Positions 13,536 to 22,568 of a stretch of 24,636 bases of DNA are shown here, piece after piece (position 1 is the first letter of the stretch; each line of letters begins with the position of its first letter). This DNA is from Fluviibacter sp964604465 (GTDB lineage: Bacteria; Pseudomonadota; Gammaproteobacteria; Burkholderiales; Rhodocyclaceae). Under the pieces are notes generated by a model. The model worked only from the letters and a program-made list of their open reading frames with translations, made no database searches and was not told the origin of the DNA. The stretch covers positions 1 through 24,636 of the forward strand of contig CAZRYZ010000017.1 of the NCBI GenBank assembly GCA_964604465.1. Reading direction: 5' to 3'. Made by a program: the position numbers and the translations under genes.

Positions 13536-14480
13536 TTATTCAGCGACTTTCTGTCCGGTGAGTTTTTCAAAGGCTTCGTGGTACTTGGCGGCCGTTTGTT
13601 GGATCACCTCTTGGGGTAATTTGGGGCCGGGGGCCTGCTTATTCCAGTCCAGGGTCTCTAAATAATCGCGGACGTATTGCTTGTCGTAGGAGGGCGGGTT
13701 GCTGCCCGGCTTCCAGGCATCGGCCGGCCAGAAGCGGGAGGAATCGGGCGTCAGGATCTCGTCGATCAGGTGCAGTTTGCCCTGATTATCGATGCCGAAT
13801 TCAAATTTGGTATCGGCGATGATGATGCCTTTGCTGGCGGCATAGTCGGCGGCCGCTTGGTATAGGGCAAACGCAGCATCGCGTGCCTCGGTCACGAGTT
13901 TGGAGCCAGTTTTGCCGGTGCCTTGTAATAACGCGTTCAGTTCCTTGTCGCAATGGGCCTGGGCCTGTTCAAAGGAAATGTTCTCATCATGATCACCCAC
14001 AGCGGCTTTAGTGGCTGGCGTGAAGATCAGTTCCGGCAGCTTATCGGCTTGCTTGAGGCCGGCGGGCAGTTTAATGCCACAGACAGCACCGGTGTCCTGA
14101 TAGTCTTTCCAGCCCGAACCGATGATGTAACCACGCACCACAGCTTCGATGGGCAGCGGACGAAGACGCTTGACCACCACTGCGCGGTTGCGGACCTGTT
14201 CGCGTTCATTCTCGGCAACCACGGTTTCAGGATCGATATCGGTGCTGTGCGTTGCAACGATGTCGGCAAGCTTCTTAAACCAGAAGCTGGCTGTTTGCGT
14301 AAGCACTTTGCCCTTGCCAGGGATTGGATCGGGCAGGATTACATCAAAGGCCGACAGGCGGTCGCTGCTGACGACCAGCAATTTGTCGTCACCCACGGCG
14401 TAGATGTCGCGCACCTTGCCCTTGGCAATCAGGGGGAGGCTGGTGATAGTCGATTCGAATAAGGCTTGGGCTTGAGACAT
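13536..14480 (-). CDS. purC: SAICAR synthase (purine biosynthesis)
   Basis: PurC condenses CAIR with aspartate using ATP in de novo purine synthesis. The N-terminus shows LIAKGKVRDIYAVGDDKLLVVSSDRLSAFD, and then PIPGKGKVLTQ, AVVRGYIIGSGWKDY and a C-terminal DEILTPDSSRFW. At 314 residues it is the long form found in betaproteobacteria and fungi, not the 237-residue enterobacterial form. It follows fba by 18 bases, so a purine gene is wired into the glycolytic operon, an arrangement common in betaproteobacteria. Confidence 0.97.
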   Translation of the reverse strand: MSQAQALFESTITSLPLIAKGKVRDIYAVGDDKLLVVSSDRLSAFDVILPDPIPGKGKVLTQTASFWFKKLADIVATHSTDIDPETVVAENEREQVRNRAVVVKRLRPLPIEAVVRGYIIGSGWKDYQDTGAVCGIKLPAGLKQADKLPELIFTPATKAAVGDHDENISFEQAQAHCDKELNALLQGTGKTGSKLVTEARDAAFALYQAAADYAASKGIIIADTKFEFGIDNQGKLHLIDEILTPDSSRFWPADAWKPGSNPPSYDKQYVRDYLETLDWNKQAPGPKLPQEVIQQTAAKYHEAFEKLTGQKVAE

Positions 14481-14498
14481 AAAAGTTACCGGTAAAGA

Positions 14499-15563
14499 TT
14501 AACGCACCACTTGATTCAGCTTGCCCTCGGCATAATGCAGCGCCATCACGTCTAGTGGGATCGGTTTGATCTTGCTGGCCTGGCCGGTGCAACCAAAGGC
14601 TTCAAAGCGGGCTTCACAGACCTTCTTAGCGGCTTCGCGGGCTGGCTTGAGGTAGTCGCGCGGATCGAACTTGCTGGGGTTTTCGAACATATAACGGCGG
14701 ATCGCACCGGTCATGGCCAGACGGATGTCGGTGTCGATGTTGATCTTGCGCACGCCGTGCTTGATGGCCTCCTGGATTTCTTCGACCGGAACGCCATAGG
14801 TTTCTTTCATGTCGCCGCCGAACTCGCGGATTTCAGCCAGCAGTTCCTGCGGTACCGACGAGGAGCCATGCATCACCAGGTGGGTGTTCGGGATGCGGGC
14901 GTGGATTTCCTTGATGCGCCAGATGGCAAGGATATCGCCGGTGGGCTTCTTGGTGAACTTATAGGCGCCGTGGCTGGTGCCAATGGCAATGGCCAGTGCG
15001 TCACACTGGGTGGCCTTGACGAAGTCGGCTGCCTGATCCGGATCGGTCAGGAGTTGATCCATCGTCATCTTGCCTTCCGCGCCATGGCCGTCTTCCTTAT
15101 CGCCAGTCATGGTTTCCAGAGAGCCGAGCACACCGAGTTCGCCCTCGACCGAAACACCAATGCTGTGCGACAGTTCAACGACCTTACGGGTGACGTCCAC
15201 GTTGTATTCAAACGAGGCAACGGTCTTGCCATCGGCTTGGAGCGAACCATCCATCATCACAGATGAAAAGCCGGAACGGATGGCAGCCATACAGACCGCC
15301 GGGCTCTGGCCATGGTCCTGGTGCATCACGACGGGGATCTCGGGGTAAGCTTCCAGCGCTGCTAGGATCTGGTGACGCAGGAAAGGTTCACCGGCATATT
15401 TACGGGCGCCGGCTGAGGCCTGCATGATCACCGGAGCATCCAGTTTCTTGGCCGCTTCCATGATGGCCCAGACCTGCTCCATGTTATTGACGTTGAAGGC
15501 AGGCAGGCCGTAGTGGTGTTCAGCAGCGTGGTCGAGGAGCTGGCGCAGCGAGACGAGGGACAT
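14499..15563 (-). CDS. fba: Class II fructose-bisphosphate aldolase (Calvin subtype)
   Basis: This zinc-dependent aldolase interconverts fructose-1,6-bisphosphate with glyceraldehyde-3-phosphate and dihydroxyacetone phosphate. The 354-residue protein shows GLPAFNVNNMEQVWAIMEA, a metal-binding VVMHQDHGQSP, GFSSVMMDGS, SVEGELGVLGSLE, AIAIGTSHGAYKF, VMHGSSSVP and GVRKINIDTDIRLA. The length and N-terminus match the CbbA-like subtype IIB, often found in Calvin-cycle operons, but no RuBisCO gene is present here. GGAG lies 8 bases before the ATG. It sits between pyk and purC in the operon. Confidence 0.97.
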   Translation of the reverse strand: MSLVSLRQLLDHAAEHHYGLPAFNVNNMEQVWAIMEAAKKLDAPVIMQASAGARKYAGEPFLRHQILAALEAYPEIPVVMHQDHGQSPAVCMAAIRSGFSSVMMDGSLQADGKTVASFEYNVDVTRKVVELSHSIGVSVEGELGVLGSLETMTGDKEDGHGAEGKMTMDQLLTDPDQAADFVKATQCDALAIAIGTSHGAYKFTKKPTGDILAIWRIKEIHARIPNTHLVMHGSSSVPQELLAEIREFGGDMKETYGVPVEEIQEAIKHGVRKINIDTDIRLAMTGAIRRYMFENPSKFDPRDYLKPAREAAKKVCEARFEAFGCTGQASKIKPIPLDVMALHYAEGKLNQVVR

Positions 15564-15616
15564 AACAATCTCCGTAGGGCAGGTTGCCGGTTAAATATGT
15601 AGAAAGCTTGTGCGGA

Positions 15617-17062
15617 TTAACCAGTGATATCGGGGGTGGCATGTTCCCCGATATGAACGATTTTGAGGGTGTTGGTGCCGCCGGGGGTGCCAATCGGTTC
15701 GCCAATGGTGAGCACGACGAGGTCGCCGCGTTCCACAACCCCCTGGTCCAGCAGGACCGTTTCGGCATCGGCCAGCATCATGTCACGGTCAGGTTGGCTG
15801 CGCGGCATGAGCATCGGGTAAACGTCCCGGAACAGGGTCATCCGGTTGCGCGAGGCCTCGTCCGGGGTGAGTGCAAAGATCGGAACACCGCAGTTCAGAC
15901 GACTCATCCAGAGTGCGGTTGCACCCGATTCTGTCAGGGCGGCAATGGCCTTGACCTTCAGGTGATGGGCTGTCCAGATGGCACCCATGGCGATGGATTG
16001 GTCAACACGGGTGAAGACGCGATCAAGAAATTCGCTTTCCAGCATCACCGGATAGGTGCGCTCGGCCTCAAGGCAGATGCGCGACATGGCTTCCACGGTC
16101 TCAACCGGATACTGGCCACTGGCGGTTTCGGCTGAGAGCATCACGGCATCGGTACCGTCCAGCACCGCATTAGCCACGTCGGAGACCTCAGCGCGCGTCG
16201 GAATCGGTGAGCTAATCATCGATTCCATCATCTGGGTGGCAGTGATGGCGAGCTTGTTCATCTCGCGGGCCATGCGGATCATCCGCTTCTGTAGCGATGG
16301 CACAGCGGCATCGCCCACCTCGACGCCGAGATCGCCACGGGCCACCATGATGCCGTCGGATGCTTCGAGGATTTCAGCCAGATGTTCGATGGCTTCGGTA
16401 CGTTCGATCTTGGCAATAATGAGCGATTTGCCCCCAGCCTTTTTCATGAGATCGCGTGATAGATGAATATCGGCGGCCTCTCGCGGGAAGGAGATGGCCA
16501 GAAAGTCGGCGTTGATTTCGGCCGCCGTAATCATGTCGGCCTTATCTTTGTCGGTGAGCGCTGGCGCCGAGAGACCACCGCCTTTGCGGTTAATGCCCTT
16601 GTTGTTCGAGAGCGGGCCACCGACGTGCACTTTGGTGTGAATCTCCGGGCCATTCACGGCAATGACATTCAGCACAACACGGCCGTCATCAAGCAGCAGC
16701 ACATCGCCGGCCTGAACATCGTTGGGCAACTCTGGATAGTCGAGACCAACACGCTCCTGATTGCCCAGTTTGCAGGCGGCATCCAGAATAAAGTCGGCGC
16801 CCTTGGTCAGCGTGATCTTGCCGTCGGCGAATTTTCCGACGCGGATCTTCGGGCCCTGCAAATCAACCAGAATGCCGACGGGACGGCGGTATTGTTGCGC
16901 CAGCTCGCGCACCAGTTTGGCACGGGCGCGGTGGTCATCGGCGGTGCCGTGGCTGAAGTTGAGGCGGACGACATCCACGCCCGCAGCGATCAAGGCGCCC
17001 AAGGCCTCCGGCGACGAACTGGTAGGGCCGAGAGTGGCAACGATCTTGGTGCTGCGGAGCAT
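15617..17062 (-). CDS. pyk: Pyruvate kinase
   Basis: It transfers phosphate from phosphoenolpyruvate to ADP, the last step of glycolysis. Motifs in order: STKIVATLGPTSSS at the N-terminus, VVRLNFSHGTADDH, VDLQGPKIRVG, KIERTEAIEHLAEIL, the substrate loop MVARGDLGVEVG, ITATQMMESMI, and a C-terminal regulatory domain with ALTESGATALWMS. The 481-residue length is normal. It starts 16 bases after the pgk stop with AAGG as ribosome-binding site. Its presence shows that the operon serves glycolysis as well as gluconeogenesis. Confidence 0.98.
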   Translation of the reverse strand: MLRSTKIVATLGPTSSSPEALGALIAAGVDVVRLNFSHGTADDHRARAKLVRELAQQYRRPVGILVDLQGPKIRVGKFADGKITLTKGADFILDAACKLGNQERVGLDYPELPNDVQAGDVLLLDDGRVVLNVIAVNGPEIHTKVHVGGPLSNNKGINRKGGGLSAPALTDKDKADMITAAEINADFLAISFPREAADIHLSRDLMKKAGGKSLIIAKIERTEAIEHLAEILEASDGIMVARGDLGVEVGDAAVPSLQKRMIRMAREMNKLAITATQMMESMISSPIPTRAEVSDVANAVLDGTDAVMLSAETASGQYPVETVEAMSRICLEAERTYPVMLESEFLDRVFTRVDQSIAMGAIWTAHHLKVKAIAALTESGATALWMSRLNCGVPIFALTPDEASRNRMTLFRDVYPMLMPRSQPDRDMMLADAETVLLDQGVVERGDLVVLTIGEPIGTPGGTNTLKIVHIGEHATPDITG

Positions 17063-17078
17063 AGGGATACCTTAAAGT

Positions 17079-18263
17079 TTAGCCGTTGGCGCGTGCTTCA
17101 AGTGCTTCAATGGCCGGTAGCGTCTTACCTTCCAGGAACTCGAGGAAGGCACCGCCGCCGGTCGAGATGTAACCCACATCATCGGCAATCTTGAACTTGG
17201 CGATGGCGGCCAGGGTGTCGCCACCGCCAGCAATCGAGAACGCATCCGAGTGCGCAATGGCCGATGACATCATCTTGGTGCCGCCGGCAAACTGATCGTG
17301 CTCGAATACACCCACCGGGCCGTTCCAGATGATGGTGCCGGCATGGGCGATGATTTCCGACAGGCGGGCCGCCGTCTTCGGGCCGACATCCAGAATGCGG
17401 TCGTGGGCAGCAACTTCGTCGACGGGGATCTTGTTGGCGCGCGCCAGGGCCGAGACTTCATCGGCAACGACGACATCGACCGGAAGCGGCACTTCGGCGC
17501 CTCGGGCTTTCATCATATCGATGATGGCCTGGGCTTCTTTGACGAGCTCCGGCTCGGCCAGCGATTCACCAATGCGGTGACCCGTGGCCAGCAGGAAGGT
17601 ATTGGCGATGCCGCCGCCCACGATGAGCTGATCGACCTTTTCGGCCAGCGATTTGAGAATGACGAGCTTCGATGAGACCTTGGCGCCACCGACGATAGCG
17701 ACCAGCGGGCGGGCCGGGTTTTCGATGGCCTTGGCCAGAGCATCGATTTCGTCACCCATGAGCATGCCGGCGCAGGCCACCGGGGCGAAGCGGGCGATAC
17801 CATGCGTGGTAGCTTCGGCACGGTGGGCCGTACCGAAGGCATCGTTCACGTAGACATCGCAGAGCTTGGCCATTTTCTGGGCCAGTTCTTCGTTGTCTTT
17901 CTTCTCGCCTTTGTTGCAGCGGCAGTTTTCCAGCAGAACCACTTCACCTGGCTTGACTTCAAATCCGCCGTCGACCCAGTTCTGGATCAGACGGACGGGT
18001 TTGTTCAGAAGTTGCCCCAGGCGGACAGCGACCGGCATCAGTGTGTCATCGGCCTTCACTTCGCCTTCGGTCGGGCGACCCAAGTGAGAAGTCACCATGA
18101 CGGCGGCACCATGGTCCAGGCAATACTGGATGGATGGAATCGAGGCGCGGATACGGGTGTCTTCCGTGATGTTGCCGGCGTCGTCCTGCGGGACGTTCAG
18201 GTCAGCACGAATAAAAACACGCTTGCCTTTGACATCGACATCGGTCAGCTTTTTGACGTTCAT
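17079..18263 (-). CDS. pgk: Phosphoglycerate kinase
   Basis: It interconverts 1,3-bisphosphoglycerate and 3-phosphoglycerate with ATP formation. The 394-residue protein has RVFIRADLNVPQD near the N-terminus, VMVTSHLGRPTEGE, NDAFGTAHRAEATT, AIVGGAKVSSK, NGPVGVFE and the C-terminal SIAGGGDTLAAI. GGAG lies 7 bases before the ATG and 24 bases separate it from gap, so the two consecutive enzymes are co-expressed. Confidence 0.98.
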   Translation of the reverse strand: MNVKKLTDVDVKGKRVFIRADLNVPQDDAGNITEDTRIRASIPSIQYCLDHGAAVMVTSHLGRPTEGEVKADDTLMPVAVRLGQLLNKPVRLIQNWVDGGFEVKPGEVVLLENCRCNKGEKKDNEELAQKMAKLCDVYVNDAFGTAHRAEATTHGIARFAPVACAGMLMGDEIDALAKAIENPARPLVAIVGGAKVSSKLVILKSLAEKVDQLIVGGGIANTFLLATGHRIGESLAEPELVKEAQAIIDMMKARGAEVPLPVDVVVADEVSALARANKIPVDEVAAHDRILDVGPKTAARLSEIIAHAGTIIWNGPVGVFEHDQFAGGTKMMSSAIAHSDAFSIAGGGDTLAAIAKFKIADDVGYISTGGGAFLEFLEGKTLPAIEALEARANG

Positions 18264-18287
18264 GGTTGGGCTCCGGGTGGCTGGCGG

Positions 18288-19316
18288 TTATTTCGCGTTC
18301 ATCCAGGCGCGGGCGGTATCCAGCATGCGGCAGCTGTAACCCCACTCGTTGTCGTACCAGGAAAGGACTTTGACCAGGGTGCTGCCATCTTCAGCCGTAA
18401 TGACACGGGTCTGGGTAGCGTCAAAAGTCGACGAATGCGGGTCGTGATTGAAGTCCGACGAGACCAGGGGATCATTATTGACCGCCAGGACATTCTTCAT
18501 CGGGCCGTTGGCGGCAGCCGTCATCAAGCTGTTGATTTCTTCCTTGGTGGTTGGACGCTCCGAGGTGAAGGTCAGATCAACGAGGGATACGTTGATCGTC
18601 GGGACGCGCAGGGCAAAACCATCGAACTTGCCCTTCAACTGGGGCAGCACCAGGCCGACGGCCGCAGCGGCACCGGTCTTGGTCGGGATGATGTTCTGGG
18701 CAGCGGCGCGGGCGCGACGCAGATCCGAGTGACGAACATCAACGGTCACTTGGTCGTTGGTGTAGGCATGGACCGTGGTCATCAGGCCTGCCTTGATGCC
18801 CACGTTGTCAGACAGCACTTTGGCAACCGGCGCCAGGCAATTGGTTGTGCAGGATGCATTGGAAACGACGGTCATGTCGGCAGTCAGCACATCTGTGTTG
18901 ACGCCATAGACAACGGTGGCATCCACATCACTGCCACCCGGGGCAGAGATCAGCACGCGCTGGGCACCTTGCTCGAGCAGGGCCTGAGCCTTGGCCTTGG
19001 AGGTGTAGGCACCGGTACATTCCAGCACCATATCGACCTTGTGGTCGGCCCAGTTGATAGCCTTCGGATCCTTGGTGGAGTAGAAGGCAATCTTCTTGCC
19101 ATCGATGATGATGCAATTCTCGCCTTCGATTTCTACCGGGGTGCGGAAGCGGCCATGCGTGGTGTCGTACTTCAGCAGGTGAGCGTTGGTCTTCAGATCG
19201 CCCGAGGCGTTGATGGCGACCAGGTTGAACTCCTTCTGTAGACCTAGCTCATAGATTGCGCGCAGGGTGCAGCGACCGATACGTCCGAAGCCGTTGATAG
19301 CAACATTGATGGCCAT
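18288..19316 (-). CDS. gap: Glyceraldehyde-3-phosphate dehydrogenase
   Basis: It oxidises glyceraldehyde-3-phosphate to 1,3-bisphosphoglycerate. The 342-residue protein opens with the Rossmann INGFGRIGRCTLRAI. It has the catalytic SNASCTTNCLAPV (Cys near residue 155), TVHAYTNDQ, a phosphate-binding ARAAAQNIIPTKTGAA, and the C-terminal WYDNEWGYSCRM. GGAG lies 9 bases upstream of the ATG. The 40-base gap after tkt shows no terminator, so it should be read through from the tkt promoter. Confidence 0.98.
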   Translation of the reverse strand: MAINVAINGFGRIGRCTLRAIYELGLQKEFNLVAINASGDLKTNAHLLKYDTTHGRFRTPVEIEGENCIIIDGKKIAFYSTKDPKAINWADHKVDMVLECTGAYTSKAKAQALLEQGAQRVLISAPGGSDVDATVVYGVNTDVLTADMTVVSNASCTTNCLAPVAKVLSDNVGIKAGLMTTVHAYTNDQVTVDVRHSDLRRARAAAQNIIPTKTGAAAAVGLVLPQLKGKFDGFALRVPTINVSLVDLTFTSERPTTKEEINSLMTAAANGPMKNVLAVNNDPLVSSDFNHDPHSSTFDATQTRVITAEDGSTLVKVLSWYDNEWGYSCRMLDTARAWMNAK

Positions 19317-19356
19317 GGTTGTTTCTCCGAGTAGTTATATAGATGGGTAGTGATAA

Positions 19357-21402
19357 TTACTTTGAAAGCACACCGTGAACGGTGTTGACGACGTTTTCGA
19401 CAGTGAAGCCGAATTCCTTGAACAGCAGACCGGCGGGGGCCGATTCACCGAAGCGGGCGAGGCCGACAACCGCGCCGTCCAGACCCACATACTTGTACCA
19501 GCCGTCCGGGTGGCCCGCTTCGATGGCCACACGTGGTAGACCGGTAGGTAGCACCTGATCACGCCACGCCTTGTCTTGTTTATCGAAGGTGGTGGTCGAT
19601 GGCATCGATACAACGCTCACGGCAATACCCGCTTCAGCAAGGGCAGCTTGCGCATCCAGGGCCAGCTTCACTTCAGAACCGGTGGCGATCAGCACAGCCT
19701 TGGCATACGCGGCAGGCGAAACGACATAACCACCACGTGCCACATCGGCGGCAGCTGTGTTGTTGGCCACCGGTGGCAGATTCTGGCGTGACAGCAGCAG
19801 GGCCGTCGGTCCGGTGGCATTTTCCACGCCTTTCACCCAGGCAACCGCTGTTTCGGTGGCATCAGCCGGGCGCCAGACATCCAGATTCGGGATGATGCGC
19901 AGCGAGGCGGCATGCTCGACGGGCTGGTGGGTCGGGCCATCTTCGCCCAGACCGATGGAGTCGTGGGTGTAGACCATGATCTGGCGCACCTTCATCAGCG
20001 CCGCCATACGGATCGCGTTACGGGCGTAGTCCGAGAACACCATGAAGGTGGCGGTGTAGGGGATGAAACCACCGGCCAGGGCGATACCGTTAGCGATGGC
20101 TGTCATGCCGAATTCTCGCACGCCGTAGAACAGGTAGTTGCCGCCTTCCGTGGCTGTCACGCCTTGGGCGCCCTTCCACCAGGTCAGGTTGGAACCGGCC
20201 AGGTCGGCCGATCCGCCCAGCAGTTCCGGCAGGTTCGGTGCCAGGGCTTCAATCGCCAGTTGCGACGCCTTACGAGTGGCAACCGTTTCAGCCTTGGCCT
20301 GGGTGGCGGCGATAAAGTCTTGAGCGTTCTTTGCCCAGGTGGCTGGCAGCTTGCCCGACAGACGACGGGTAAACTCAGCCGCTTCAGATGGGAAAGCTTG
20401 GCTATAAGCCGCGAAAACTTTGTCCCACGCCGCTTCGCGTTCTGCACCGGCCTCGCGGGCGTTCCAGGCGGCGTAAACATTGGCGGGGATTTCAAAGGCG
20501 GCGTGCGTCCAGCCAATGGCGGCGCGTGTCGCAGCAATCTCGTCGGCGCCCAGCGGCGCGCCGTGCACATCGGCACTGTTGGCTTTGTTCGGTGAACCCA
20601 TACCAATGGCAGTCCGGCAACAGATCAGCGTCGGGCGCGAGGTATCGGCCTTGGCGGCCTGGATGGCGGCATCCAGGGCGTCAGCATCATGGCCATTGAC
20701 GTTGGGGATCACCTGCCAGCCATAAGCGGCAAAGCGACTAGGCGTGTCGTCAGTGAACCAGCCTTCAACCTGGCCATCAATGGAGATGCCGTTGTCGTCC
20801 CAGAAGGCAATCAGTTTGCCCAGACCCAGTGTGCCGGCTAGCGAACAGGCTTCGTGCGACACGCCTTCCATGAGGCAACCATCGCCCATAAAGGTGTAGG
20901 TGTGATGATCCACGATGGTGTGGCCATCGCGATTGAATTCGGCGGCCAGCAGCTTTTCGTTGATGGCCATGCCCACGGCGTTGGCAATCCCCTGGCCGAG
21001 CGGGCCGGTGGTGGTTTCAACCCCTGCGGTGTAGCCATATTCCGGGTGGCCCGGCGTGCGGCTATGCAATTGGCGGAATTGTTTGAGATCTTCGATCGTC
21101 AGGTCATAACCCGTTAGGTGGAGCAGGGCGTAGAGCAGCATCGAGCCATGGCCATTCGATAGGACGAAGCGGTCACGGTTCGGCCAGGCAGGGTTGGCCG
21201 GGTTGTGGCTGAGATGCTGTCGCCAGAGGACTTCGGCGATTTCAGCCATGCCAAGCGGCATACCGGGGTGGCCGGAATTGGCCTGCTGGACGGCGTCCAT
21301 GGCAAGGGCGCGAATCGCACCCGTCAGTTCGTTATAGGCCGGGGCAGCAGGAGCTGGGCGGACGGGGCGGGAAGGGGTGTTAACAGCAGACAGGGAAGAC
21401 AC
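19357..21402 (-). CDS. tkt: Transketolase
   Basis: This thiamine-diphosphate enzyme moves two-carbon units between sugar phosphates in the pentose-phosphate and Calvin pathways. It shows MDAVQQANSGHPGMPLGMAEI, GPLGQGIANAVGMAI, the cofactor loop FMGDGCLMEGVSHEACSLAG with DDNGISIDG, and the pyrimidine-domain HDSIGLGEDGPTHQPVEH. The GTG at 21402 (681 residues) is preferred over a TTG at 21456. The TTG lies inside the fbp terminator hairpin and on the -35 box, and 681 is closer to the usual 660-670 residues. The ribosome-binding site is weak, so the exact start is uncertain. It leads the tkt-gap-pgk-pyk-fba-purC-prlC run. Confidence 0.93.
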   Translation of the reverse strand: MSSLSAVNTPSRPVRPAPAAPAYNELTGAIRALAMDAVQQANSGHPGMPLGMAEIAEVLWRQHLSHNPANPAWPNRDRFVLSNGHGSMLLYALLHLTGYDLTIEDLKQFRQLHSRTPGHPEYGYTAGVETTTGPLGQGIANAVGMAINEKLLAAEFNRDGHTIVDHHTYTFMGDGCLMEGVSHEACSLAGTLGLGKLIAFWDDNGISIDGQVEGWFTDDTPSRFAAYGWQVIPNVNGHDADALDAAIQAAKADTSRPTLICCRTAIGMGSPNKANSADVHGAPLGADEIAATRAAIGWTHAAFEIPANVYAAWNAREAGAEREAAWDKVFAAYSQAFPSEAAEFTRRLSGKLPATWAKNAQDFIAATQAKAETVATRKASQLAIEALAPNLPELLGGSADLAGSNLTWWKGAQGVTATEGGNYLFYGVREFGMTAIANGIALAGGFIPYTATFMVFSDYARNAIRMAALMKVRQIMVYTHDSIGLGEDGPTHQPVEHAASLRIIPNLDVWRPADATETAVAWVKGVENATGPTALLLSRQNLPPVANNTAAADVARGGYVVSPAAYAKAVLIATGSEVKLALDAQAALAEAGIAVSVVSMPSTTTFDKQDKAWRDQVLPTGLPRVAIEAGHPDGWYKYVGLDGAVVGLARFGESAPAGLLFKEFGFTVENVVNTVHGVLSK

Positions 21403-21426
21403 GAAGTTAGCCCGGCAAAAGACGCA

Positions 21427-21456
21427 ATTATCGGCTAAAACGGGCTTGCCTGCCAA
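21427..21456 (-). promoter_or_regulatory. Promoter of the tkt-gap-pgk-pyk-fba operon
   Basis: On the minus strand TTGGCA (21456-21451) and GATAAT (21432-21427) are separated by 18 bases; each hexamer matches the consensus at five of six positions. Initiation near 21420 would leave a leader of about 18 bases before the GTG at 21402. The -35 box overlaps the hairpin that ends the fbp transcript. Confidence 0.6.
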
Positions 21457-21470
21457 GAACGGCAGGTAAG
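21445..21470 (-). terminator. Hairpin terminating fbp
   Basis: CTTGCCTGCC-AAGAAC-GGCAGGTAAG is a 10-bp stem with one G-T wobble. On the minus strand it is followed by CCCGTTTTAG. It lies 45 bases past the fbp stop. The T tract is short, so some read-through into tkt is likely. Confidence 0.6.
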
Positions 21471-21514
21471 AAATTGATGAAAGGGCTTAAGCTTTTCGTT
21501 AACGCCAGTGGCAG

Positions 21515-22510
21515 TCACGCATGGTAAGACGAGACCCGTTCAACCTCGTTCTTTGAACCCAGAATGACGGGCACGCGCTGGTGCAGCGACGTCGGTTGAA
21601 TATCCAGGATCCGCTCGCGACCGGTGGTGGCAGCGCCACCGGCTTGTTCGACCAGGAACGCCATCGGGTTGGCCTCGTACAATAAGCGCAACTTACCCCC
21701 CTGATTGGCGACTTTAGCGTCCATTGGGTACATGAAGACGCCGCCACGCGACAAAATGCGGTGCACGTCGGCCACCATTGAGGCCACCCATCGCATATTG
21801 AAGTCTTCCCCACGAGGGCCGGTTTTACCAGCGAGAAGTTCGCCGACATAACGTTGAACCGGCTCTTCCCAGTGGCGCTGGTTTGACATATTGATTGAAA
21901 ATTCGCGGGTATCCACCGGAATGGTCAGGTTTTCCTGGGTCAGACGGAAGGAACCGACTTCGCGATCTAGGGTGAATACGTGCACACCATGGCCGAAGGT
22001 CAGCACCAGCTGGGTATTGGGCCCATATACGGCATAACCGGCGGCGACCTGGGTACAGCCCTTTTGCAGGAAGGCTTCGCCGTTTTCGCAATTGGCCCCT
22101 TCCGGAGCCTTGAGCACCGAAAAGATCGTACCGACCGAAACATTGACATCAATATTAGAGGAGCCATCCAGCGGGTCGAAGACGAGCAGGTACTCACCCT
22201 TCGGGTAACGGTTCGGGATACAGAAAGGCAGGTCCATTTCTTCAGAGGCCATGGCGGCCAGGTGGCCACCCCATTCGTTGGCATCGAGCAGAATCTCGTT
22301 CGAGATCACGTCCAGCTTCTTCTGGACTTCGCCCTGAATGTTATCTGTGCCGGCGGTGCCCATCGCATCGCCCAGACCGCCTTTACCAATGGCAATGGCG
22401 ATGGCCTTGCAGGCCCGGGCAACGACTTCGATCAGTAACCGTAGATTCGGATCCAGGTTGTTGTGCGAGCGTTGCTGTTCGATCAGAAAACGGGACAGTG
22501 GGATGCGCAT
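21515..22510 (-). CDS. fbp: Class I fructose-1,6-bisphosphatase
   Basis: It hydrolyses fructose-1,6-bisphosphate to fructose-6-phosphate in gluconeogenesis. From the ATG at 22510 the product is 331 residues, the usual length, starting MRIPLSRFLIEQQR. Motifs are DVISNEILL, ASEEMD, the metal site LVFDPLDGSSNIDVNVSVGTIF, ASMVADVHRILSRGGVFMYP and LLYEANPMAFLVEQAGG. The open frame continues 62 codons upstream into the previous gene, but that extension is not family-like. No strong ribosome-binding site is seen. A 10-bp palindrome, CTCTATAGAG (22524-22533), lies in the leader and could be an operator. Upstream is the inositol-phosphatase gene on the same strand. Confidence 0.97.
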   Translation of the reverse strand: MRIPLSRFLIEQQRSHNNLDPNLRLLIEVVARACKAIAIAIGKGGLGDAMGTAGTDNIQGEVQKKLDVISNEILLDANEWGGHLAAMASEEMDLPFCIPNRYPKGEYLLVFDPLDGSSNIDVNVSVGTIFSVLKAPEGANCENGEAFLQKGCTQVAAGYAVYGPNTQLVLTFGHGVHVFTLDREVGSFRLTQENLTIPVDTREFSINMSNQRHWEEPVQRYVGELLAGKTGPRGEDFNMRWVASMVADVHRILSRGGVFMYPMDAKVANQGGKLRLLYEANPMAFLVEQAGGAATTGRERILDIQPTSLHQRVPVILGSKNEVERVSSYHA

Positions 22511-22553
22511 GGTGGACGTTATCTCTATAGAGCGTATTAATAGCTGCGATTGT

Positions 22554-22568
22554 ACCGGTTCAACCGGT
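22554..22568 (-). other. Hairpin at the end of the inositol-phosphatase gene
   Basis: ACCGGT-TCA-ACCGGT is a perfect 6-bp stem with a 3-base loop spanning the stop codon of the upstream gene. There is no T tract after it on the minus strand, so it is more likely an mRNA-processing or stability element, or a weak terminator, than a strong terminator. Confidence 0.4.

Noticed and set aside
17802..19241. 479-codon open frame on the plus strand
   Set aside because: It is antisense to gap and pgk, whose products are unmistakable; its length is a by-product of their codon bias, and the translation resembles no known protein.
21403..21456. TTG start adding 18 residues to transketolase
   Set aside because: The extension lies within the promoter and the fbp terminator hairpin and is not family-like.
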